Assembly: GCA_030268105.1 (NCBI GenBank)
Contig: BSDZ01000078.1
Span: 2,407,001 to 2,471,000, forward strand
Direction: 5' to 3'
Source: Volvox africanus
Taxonomy: Eukaryota; Chlorophyta; Chlorophyceae; Chlamydomonadales; Volvocaceae
Length of the DNA stretch: 64,000 bases
Positions 12,308-20,602 of the stretch are shown here, in pieces (position 1 is the first letter of the stretch; every line of letters starts with the position of its first letter). The position numbers were made by a program, and so were the translations under genes. The notes beneath the pieces are model-generated. The model saw only the letters and a list, made by a program, of their open reading frames with translations. It searched no databases and was not told where the DNA came from.

Positions 12308-14522
12308 CAGGGGCATCGGTGTTGTTTGTAACGGGCTCCGTGCCGTGATAAGGACGGATGAGGGATATATGAAATGTGGGATGGATATTCATGTCAGAGG
12401 GTAGGGATAGCTCCACAGCTACATTCCCTACCATGCGAACAACGGGATATGGACCAATCCAGCGAGGTAGCAATTTACGGGAACCGTCGGTGAGTGAACA
12501 CAAGTTCTTAGTGCTCAATAATACCATTTGTCCCACCGAAAATGTTACATCTCGTTTGGATTTATTATAGTAGTCCGTCGTCCGTTGTTGTGCCGCGTCC
12601 AAACATGCCTTTGCGTCTGTCATGCGGGATAGGAACAACTTGGCAAAGGTTTTAGCCGCTGGGATTTTTATCTCCAACTCTCGCCACACGGGTAGCGCAG
12701 GATGAAATCCATAATTCAGAAAGAAAGGGCTTTGACCTGTAGAGCGGTTAACAGCGTTGTTAAGCGTGAATTCTGCCGAAGTCAGAAATGTATCCCAAAC
12801 AGAGGGTGTGCGTCCCGCGAAATTCCTCAACATGTCGCCCAGTGTGCGATTTATGCGTTCAGTTTGCCCATCGGATTGTGGATAATATGCTGTGCTCAAA
12901 TGAATGCGCATACCGACGAGTTCACATAGCGCTTCCCAAAACTTAGACGTGAATTGACCGCCGCGATCGGATATCACATTTTTAGGAACGCCATGCAATC
13001 GTACCACGTTATCGAAAAGTAATCGTGCTGTTTGCTCAGCGGTGCAAGACGAGGTGCAGGGGGCTAAGTGAACCATCTTGGTCAAGCGATTGACCATAAC
13101 GAGCACCGAGTCGTATCCCCCCTCAGTTTTGGGCAGCGCGACTACAAAGTCCATAGAAACACTTTCCCAAGGGACATCTGGTATAGGTAAAGGTTGTAAT
13201 AAACCCTGGCCCTTACCGGATAGTGATTTATTGCGCTGACATAAACTGCACCTTTGCACGAAGTTTTCCGCATCCTTCACCACGCGCGGCCACCAGAACG
13301 AGCGTCGTATGAGCTCTGCCAGACACGTACTTCCAGGATGTCCTGCTAACGGATCCACGTGGAACCGTGCAAGAATATCGTAGCGCAAAGCGTCATCGTT
13401 CGGCACGACGATTTGTGTGGTCGAACCATCTTTCCGTAGCCACAAATCGTTGCGCTTGTGCAAATGCTCCACATTACTTGGAGAAGCAAACCATGGATCG
13501 GTCTGATATGCCATCTTGAGTCGTTGCGCGAGATCCGCTGCTATCGGCACCTCCTGACTGCGTGAACGAGTAACCGGTGCTGCCAAAATCGCAGCATGTA
13601 ATGATGGATGTCGACTGAGGGCGTCAGCAATATTAATTCTGCCGGCGATATATTCCCAAGTACAGTCGAAACGAGATAGATATTCCATCCACCGGGCCTG
13701 TCGTCGATAAAGCGTGGGGACACTCTGCAAGAATGTCAGCGGTTTGTGGTCAGTCTTCAGCGTAAAAGGGCGACCTTCGAGGTAACAGCGCCACTCCTTC
13801 AAAGCATGTAGAGCTGCCAACAGCTCCTGCTCTCCGGTTGTATATCGGGTCTCCGCACCCGAGAACTTCTTACTCGTGAAGGTGATCGGTCATCCTTCCT
13901 GTAACAATACAGCGCCACTTCCATGCAAGGAAGCATCCGATACAACTTCAACACAGAATGGCAACGAGTAATCAGGGAAAGAGAGGGTAACGTCATCGGC
14001 AACAATTCGCTTGAGCTCTTCAAATGCCTGCTGACACGCGGGTGTCCAGGCTTCGAGGGAAGTGAAACCTCCTTTCTTCGTCAAATTCGTAAGCGGGGCC
14101 GCAATAATGGAGTATTTATTGATAAACTTACGGAAGTAGTTGGTCAAACCCAAGAACTGGCGTAGTTTGGTGAGATTCTGCGGCGAGGGCCACTCAAGAA
14201 CCACAGCTACTTTCCGAGGGTCCATCCTTATTCCAGTGGCCGACACAATGTGGCCCAAATACTCTACCTGAGGCTGCGCCCAAAAACACTTGGCGCGTTT
14301 AGCAAACAATTGCTCCTGCTTCATCACCTCAAGCACGAGCTCGAGATGCTTCAGGTGCTCCTCGCGCGTCTTGGAATATATTAGAATATCATCCAAATAA
14401 CAAGCGACGAACCTGTCGATATACGGTCTGAACATGCGATCCATCACTGCTTGAAATGTGGCGGGCGCATTAGTAAGTCCAAACGACAAGACCGTGTACT
14501 TGAAGTGACCAAAGGGGGTCCG
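12308..14522 (-). pseudogene. pol: B2 pol, downstream half (RT end, RNaseH, IN)
   Basis: Left fragment of the B2 pol after C and B1 insertion. Reads from RT ([11 protein letters not shown], then CYLDDILIYSK) through RNase H and the HHCC/DDE integrase to the region before the chromodomain, where C interrupts it at 12308. A TGA at 13890-13892 replaces the Arg codon after AVLLQEG in RNase H; B3 has the same stop. B1 broke the gene at 14522. The 5-bp duplication GTCCG is at 14518-14522. Confidence 0.92.
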
Positions 14523-15336
14523 TGTTGTATCCTTCCTTGTTCAATCATGTATTAGCTCTGCACGTCTAGGTGTTAGCTGCGTGTGTACCAAGCTTACGAA
14601 CAGCAAGGCAAGCCAATGCGAATAGTAGACAGCGGAAGACTCAATAGCAAGGAAAGATTCAACTTACAATGTTCTTCAGGTACAGAATTACAGTCTGCCG
14701 TCAGACCCCGTGGGCAATGTTCATCACTCGGCTGCAGATGGAATGCTAGAATAGCTCAGGCCGAATATAAATGATTATATTGTATGTATGTGTATCGGAT
14801 AGAGTTAAGTACTCGAATACTTGTCCAAAGTTAGCGTCGCGCCGACTTCAGTCTCTAGGCGGCCGTCCTCGCACCTATCACGTCGCTATACCGATGTGCA
14901 GTACAGGTCTCACTGGATTACGATCTCAAGTGTAAGTACCTTGGTAATACTGCTCTAAATATCGTGTCATTCGTGATATTATTGGATGCAACGCATGCAA
15001 TATGCAAAGGTCCGAATATCGATATTCGGTTGCCGACCCAACCATCACGATCGTCGCATTCTTGCATACGCGTATGGTTTATGACACAGATGAGGTAATA
15101 CTATTCAAAGTATTATTACGTGATATAATATGCCAATGGATAGATCGCGCATTAATTATCAGCATCGAGTCAAACATGTTGACCGACAGTGCGATGTCGT
15201 GAATGATGATGCGACATGCCTGATTAGCTAGATATACTCGAGTATATCATGCTAATATGATTGTATTATGCTTCATGATATCTGAATGCTTTGCGGCCTT
15301 CGTAAATGTAAACGGTGATTGAACCCGTGTACAACA
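14523..15336 (-). repeat. B1 3' LTR
   Basis: 814 bp, TGTTGTATCC...GTACAACA on the plus strand, followed by the reverse complement of the polypurine tract (ACTATCCCCCCTCCCG). By eye it differs from the 5' LTR at well over ten positions, many of them C/T or G/A. Confidence 0.95.
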
Positions 15337-15395
15337 ACTATCCCCCCTCCCGTATGCAGCGTCCTCACTGCATCAAACAGCATCGACTGCAAGGA

Positions 15396-18034
15396 TCATT
15401 GGGTTTGCGTGGTGCGTAGACGAGCTTCCTCCAACAGGGGCTTCATTTCCGGCAAGAAGTTACGCATTGGCTCCCACGAATTATGCTCGCTAGAATAGGC
15501 AGTCCACTTGACCAGATATTCATGCACCTTCCGCTTTCATCGTTGTCGACCAATGCGACGAACCCGATAATCCAGTATGCGTTCCACATCATACACCTTT
15601 TGCTTGCCTGCGATCCAGGTCTCGGGACCGGGGTCCATTACTGCAAGGGCATCGGTGTCGTTCGTAACGGGTGCTGTGCCGCGATAAGGGCAAATTAAAG
15701 ACATATGAAATGTGGGATGGATATTCATGTCAGAAGGTAGGGATAGCTCCACGGCTACATTCCCTACCATGCGAACAACGGGATATGGACCGATCCAACG
15801 AGGTAGCAATTTACGGGAACCGTCGGCGAGTGAATGCAAGTTCTTAGTGCTCAGTAATACCATTTGTCCCACCGAAAATGTTACGTCCCGTTTAGATTTA
15901 TTATAATAGTCCGTCGTCCGTTGTTGTGCCGCGTCCAGGCATGCCTTCACGTCTGTCATGCGGGATAGGAACAACTTGGCAAAGGTTTTAGCCGCAGGGA
16001 TATTTATCTCCAACTCTCGCCACACGGGTAGCGCAGGATGAAATCCATAATTCAGAAAGAAAGGGCTTTGACCTGTAGAGCGGTTAACAGCGTTGTTAAG
16101 CGTGAATTCTGCCGAAGTCAGAAATGTATCCCAAACAGAGGGTGTGCGTCCCGCGAAATTCCTCAACATGTCGCCCAGTGTGCGATTTATGCGTTCAGTT
16201 TGCCCATCGGATTGTGGATAATATGCTGTGCTCAAATGAATGCGCATACCGACGAGTTCACATAGCGCTTCCCAAAACTTAGACGTGAATTGACCGCCGC
16301 GATCGGATATCACATTTTTAGGAACGCCGTGTAATCGAACCACGTTATCGAAAAGTAATCGTGCTGTTTGCTCAGCGGTGCAAGACGAGGTGCAGGGGGC
16401 TAAGTGAACCATCTTGGTCAAGCGATCGACCATTACGAGCACCGAGTCGTATCCCCCCTCAGTTTTGGGCAGCGCGACTACAAAGTCCATAGAAACACTT
16501 TCCCAAGGGACATCTGGTATAGATAAAGGTTGTAATAAACCCTGGCCCTTACCGGATAGTGATTTATTGCGCTGGCATAGACTGCACCTTTGCACGAAGT
16601 TTTCCGCATCCTTCACAACGCGCGGCCACCAGAACGAGCATCGTACGAGCTCTGCCAATCGCGTGCTTCCAGGATGTCCTGCCAACGGGTCCTCGTGGAA
16701 CCGCGCAAGAATATCGTAGCGCAAAGTGTCGTCGTTTGGCACGACGATTTGTGTGGTCGAGCCATCCTGCCGTATCCACAAATCGTTGTGCTTGTGCAAA
16801 TGCTCCACATTGTTGGGTGAAGCGAACCATGGATCCACATCATACGCCACCTTGAGTCGCTGCGCAAGGTCCGCTGCTATCGGCACCTTCTGACTGTGTG
16901 AACGAGTAACCGGTGCTGCCAATATTGCAGCATGTAATGATGGATGTCGACTGAGAGCGTCAGCAATATTAATCCTGCCGGCGATATACTCCCATGTACA
17001 GTCGAAACGAGACAGATACTCCATCCACCGGGCTTGTCGTCGGTTAAGCGTAGGGACACTCTGCAAGAATGTCAGCGGCTTATGATCGGTCTTCAGCGTA
17101 AAAGGGCGGCCCTCGAGGTAACAACGCCATTCCTTCAAAGCATGTAGAGCTGCCAACAGCTCCTGCTCTCCGGTTGTATATCGGGTCTCCGCACCCGAGA
17201 ATTTCTTACTCATGAAGGCGATCGGTCGTCCTTCCTGCAACAATACAGCGCCGCTTCCATGCAAGGAAGCATCCGATACAACTTCAACACGGAACGGCAA
17301 CGAGTAATCAGGGAAAGAGAGGGTAACGTCGTCGGTGACGACTCGTTTGAGCTCTTCGAATGCCCACTGACATGCGGATGTCTAGGCTTCCAGAGAAACG
17401 AAACCTCCTTTCTTCGTCAAATTCGTAAGCGGGGCGGGGCGGGGCGGGGCGGGGCAATAATGGAGTAATTTTTGATAAACTTACGGAAGTAGTTGGTCAA
17501 ACCCAAGTCATGGCGTAGTTCGGTGAGGTTCTGAGGCGAGGGCCATTCACGAACCACAGCTACCTTCCGTGGATCCATCTTGACCCCAGTGGCCGACACG
17601 ATGTGGCCCAAATACTCCACCTGAGGCTGCGCCGAAAAACACTTGGCGCGTTTAGCAAACAATTGCTCCCGCTTCATCACCTCAAGCACGAGCTCGAGAT
17701 GCTTCAGGTGCTCCTCGCGCGTTTTGGAATATATTAAAATATCATCCAAATAGCAAACGACGAACCTGTCGATATACGGTCTGAACATGCGATCCATCAC
17801 TGCTTGAAATGTGGCGGGCGCATTAGTAAGTCCAAACAACAAGACCGTGTACTCAAAGTGACCAAAGGGAGTCCGGAAAGCGGTTTTCGGAATATCAGAG
17901 GCAGCGATGTGTATCTGATTATACCCTTGTTGAAGGTCAATCGAGGAAAAATAAGCTGAGCCTTTCAGCTTATCGAGCAGGTCATCGACGCGCGGCAAAG
18001 GGTAGCGATTTTTAATTGTGGTCGCATTCAAGCC
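15396..18034 (-). pseudogene. pol: B1 pol, C-terminal part (RT to chromodomain)
   Basis: Continues from the RT segment at 25516-26019 across the A1 insertion. Contains RT (YLDDILIYSK), RNase H, HHCC and DDE integrase, and a chromodomain ending at the TGA 15396-15398. Lesions: a run of five GGGGC units at 17431-17455 that shifts frame at the RT/RNase H border, a stop in the following segment near 17385 (Trp to TAG), and a TGA at 15537-15539 just before the chromodomain (Arg CGA to TGA). Confidence 0.92.
17431..17455. repeat. (GGGGC)5 microsatellite in B1 pol
   Basis: Five perfect GGGGC units where related copies have a single GGGGCCGC. This is a local expansion; it interrupts the reading frame and could form a G-quadruplex on the plus strand. 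Confidence 0.95.
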
Positions 18035-18039
18035 CCTAT

Positions 18040-18861
18040 TGTTGTGCTACGGTTCATTTCCCGCCGACGCGTAGGTCGACGCGATCCTACGAGGCGAAGT
18101 GCTTTTGTGATGAACGCATTACATATGAATGGATCTGCATGATATAAATGTATTCGCATACATTTATATATGCATCTGGCATGTTGTCATTATCCATCGC
18201 GACATCGCATCATGGCAAATCCGCCTAGCATGCATGAAATACCGAATCCTTGAAGTGCGCATTATGCTCGTGCTACGAAACGATAAGTAATATTATTTGA
18301 TATAATATTACTTCATTACAGCACACGTTGAGAGCGCCGCACTCGTCGCGATACATGCCTTGCAACCGGATATCGTTATCCGGACCCTTGCATCATGCGA
18401 ATGCCGGAAAGGCTTATACATTGTTATGCGTAGACATCGCCCATACGCAGTAGGGTTGTCACATCTAGGATCGGCCTCCTAATGTGAATCGTACGGCACT
18501 GCGATGCTGCGAGTATAACAGATGCGAGGACGGCTAAGCAAGAAGACATTCGACACCGGAGAACACTTGTGTGTTCTACATTACTATTGCTATACGATAT
18601 TCTACTTAGCCCGAGCTAAGCCTGAACTTCGCTAATCACCGCCGCGTGATGATTGCTTGCTTCCGGCGCTGACGGCGATTTCGTCCATTGCATCATTCCG
18701 ATCTGTAAGACCGTAAGTTATATCTCTCTTCGTCTTGAAGTCTTCCGCTGTCTCTGTTTGCTCTCGCTTGCCTTGCTGTACTTGCAAGTGCTCGCGCATC
18801 GGTGTCGATAGTCTCCAGACGTGCAGATACTTATGAGCAAACGCGAACGAGAGGTACAACA
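18040..18861 (+). repeat. A1 5' LTR
   Basis: 822 bp, TGTTGTGCTACGG...GTACAACA. Carries a series of perfect hairpins: 18144-18167, 18285-18313 (11-bp arms AAGTAATATTA/TAATATTACTT), 18366-18383 (CCGGATA/TATCCGG), 18561-18576 (GAACAC/GTGTTC) and 18605-18620 (CTTAGC/GCTAAG). Confidence 0.97.
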
Positions 18862-18864
18862 ATT

Positions 18865-18876
18865 TGGTATCGAGAC
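18865..18876 (+). promoter_or_regulatory. A1 primer-binding site
   Basis: TGGTATCGAGAC starts three bases inside the 5' LTR. TGG would pair with the tRNA CCA end. The implied acceptor end (...GAT-A-CCA) resembles initiator Met tRNA with an A1:U72 pair, but differs from the plant TGGTATCAGAGC site. The tRNA identity is tentative. Confidence 0.7.
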
Positions 18877-18928
18877 AGGTTCGTTGCCTAACTGTCTCTC
18901 TTTGTCTAATCGGAAGTAGGTTCTTTCT

Positions 18929-19362
18929 ATGGCGAGTTCCAGCGACGAACCACGAGGACCGCTAGATACTTTTGCCGAAGACTTAGGCCGCGCCGTTTTG
19001 GACGCCGCCGCTTCCGGTTTGTAATTGTTTAATTGCTTTTGCTTAGATTGCTGCACTTGTTGTGTAAGTGTACGCTCTGAGTCGCAGGTAATCTCAGTGC
19101 ACCGGCATTGCTTGCCGCGGCGACTGAGACCGGTTTTCGTCCGGACCAGTTGGCGACTCTCATTGCTCAAACTACGGAGATCAGGACTCAGCTGGGCAAC
19201 TACTTGCTGAGTTTGCTGAATCTTCTCAAGAGTACTGTCGGTAGGCTTACCGAATCGCTTTGTACTCTTGCCTTTGCGATAGAAGTCGGCTTCTATTACG
19301 CAAACCTAGGGTATCATTTCGTGTTCCATGTCCGCGGAACACGACGATACGCCGCACACTAG
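18929..19362 (+). CDS. A1 leader ORF, predicted two exons
   Basis: Exon 1 18929-19016, predicted intron 19017-19087 (71 bp, GTTTGT...TCGCAG), exon 2 19088-19362. Without splicing the frame ends at TAA 19022-19024 after 31 codons. Joining the exons completes a Gly codon and gives about 120 residues. Exon 1 motif PLDTFAEDLGRA and exon 2 motif PDQLATLIAQTTEIR recur in family B although the intron differs, so both exons look coding. The tail after 'STVG' is not shared with B. It overlaps the gag start (19328) in another frame. No known domain recognised; it may be an accessory protein or a regulator of Gag translation. Confidence 0.6.
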
Positions 19363-20554
19363 CCTAGCTAGCCAACCCGATTTTGTTGTGGCTGCTAGAG
19401 CACCGGATAGAGGTCTTGAGACTGTTGGCGCGCGAGCCACTCAAGAGCCCCTTTTCCTTCAGACCCCTGCTCACTTAATTGTGCCGCATTCAGCAGTGAA
19501 CACAAATATGGACAACACTGCTGGACCAAGGGTTCTGCCATTACCTCAAGCTCGAGGGCATGATGACATCCCTGAGGTGATGAGATTGTCGATTCCCGTT
19601 CCTAGGCTCAATATTTCGCTGACCGACAAGACACCAGGGCATAGCATAGCCGATGCAACTCGTGCGTACGTGCGTGACGCTAAAAAGTACCTCCAGGCTG
19701 TTCATGGTGGCGATAATGACGGTATCAGGTGTCTCTTCGTTGGTAACACCCTCGAGGGTGCAGCGAAGGACTGGTATCGCAATTGGACCAACGCCCGGGG
19801 CAGCTATACTTTTGACGAGTTGGTCGCCGCTTTGCTCGCACGATTCGCTACTGAGGTTCAAGCACGCGATGTGGAAGCTCGTAACGTTTTGGCAGCTGGT
19901 AGCTACCACATGCGTCGGGATGAAAATGTACCTGCGTACCAGTCACGCTTCGAAGCACTTGTGACTCCCATTGCTGACCTCACCGAATCTGAGCGTGTCT
20001 TTTGGTTTAGGCGAGGCCTAACGAAACTTTTGGCTAAATGGTGCGCCACTGACTTGGTTGGAGCGCAGATCAAGTCGTATGACGCGTTGGTCGCTTTTGC
20101 TAAGGGCGCGGAGATACGACTCCTTGCCGGCGAGGAAGAAGTCAAGTCTGCCCCTCGTGCAAATGCTGTGCAAGTGCAGGATCCGCTTGGGGAAGCTGTA
20201 GCTCTCGACCAGGACCTCGGCGCGACCCGCCCCACGCCTACGGCCGCGACGCGACGCAGCAACGGGCAACGCAAGGCGCGCGGGGGCGCTAGCTCGGGTG
20301 TCCGTGGTACAGGAGGAGCAGGTCCGAGCTCGGACCCAGCTAGGAACAGGAAGCGTGGTGGTGCGCCGTCGTCGGCAGCCGCACAGCGTTCCGACCCCAA
20401 CGTGAAGCGTACTCGTACGGACGACACATTTATGCCAAAATGGAATTGCAATCGTTCCGAATTCGAGCGTCGAAAATTGGCCAACGTTTGTCTACGGTGT
20501 GCGGAGAACCATTCCACGAAGGATTGCCCTCTAATGCCGCCGTTTGTACCTTAG
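19328..20554 (+). CDS. gag: A1 Gag
   Basis: 408 residues from MSAEHDDTPHTS. Gag core at about residues 115-250 (FVGNTLEGAAKDWY, YQSRFEAL, FWFRRGLTKLLAKW), a basic Gly/Ser/Arg linker, a segment FMPKWNCNRSEFERRK, then a zinc knuckle C-x2-C-x3-H-x4-C at residues 388-400, one residue shorter between second Cys and His than the usual CCHC. In this copy CAG has become TAG at 20552-20554, so translation stops three codons before the family stop at 20561-20563; the knuckle is retained. Forms the particle and binds RNA. Confidence 0.93.
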   Translation: MSAEHDDTPHTSLASQPDFVVAARAPDRGLETVGARATQEPLFLQTPAHLIVPHSAVNTNMDNTAGPRVLPLPQARGHDDIPEVMRLSIPVPRLNISLTDKTPGHSIADATRAYVRDAKKYLQAVHGGDNDGIRCLFVGNTLEGAAKDWYRNWTNARGSYTFDELVAALLARFATEVQARDVEARNVLAAGSYHMRRDENVPAYQSRFEALVTPIADLTESERVFWFRRGLTKLLAKWCATDLVGAQIKSYDALVAFAKGAEIRLLAGEEEVKSAPRANAVQVQDPLGEAVALDQDLGATRPTPTAATRRSNGQRKARGGASSGVRGTGGAGPSSDPARNRKRGGAPSSAAAQRSDPNVKRTRTDDTFMPKWNCNRSEFERRKLANVCLRCAENHSTKDCPLMPPFVP

Positions 20555-20560
20555 CCGAAA

Positions 20561-20602
20561 TAGGGGCTTGCCCGGGTTCCTGTGGAGGGGGCACCACCTG
20601 GG
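20561..20602 (+). promoter_or_regulatory. A1 gag-pol UAG with downstream stem-loop
   Basis: UAG followed by G; spacer GGGCTTG (7 nt); stem CCCGGGT at 20571-20577, 18-nt loop, ACCTGGG at 20596-20602 (one G-U pair). Gag and pol share one frame across this stop. The same arrangement is at 28554-28595 (A2), 4562-4603 (A3), 46286-46327 (A6), 53279-53320 (A7), 34404-34445 (B1); weaker stems at 38522-38563 (B2) and 60429-60470 (B3). Confidence 0.65.

Noticed and set aside
14523..14810. Host intergenic DNA between retrotransposon ORFs
   Set aside because: The long non-coding stretches (1-480, 6303-7126, 8654-9486, 11493-12307, 14523-15336, 24694-25515, 32676-33510, 36148-36961 and others) all align with LTRs.
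19088..19362. Second splice joining the leader ORF to Gag to make one longer Gag
   Set aside because: A second donor-like G|GTA[G/C] follows 'TVG/SVG' in both families, but the phases to the gag ATG do not fit the same way: the AG sites I tried leave 0 (A) or 1 (B) extra bases where 2 are needed. Left as a separate product.
19903..20517. Long open frame (about 200 codons) antisense to the gag C-terminal region, repeated in A2, A3, A4, A6, A7
   Set aside because: It mirrors the GC-rich Gly/Arg linker of gag and follows its codon pattern. Family B keeps only unrelated antisense frames, and no start context or domain is seen. Treated as a shadow of gag.
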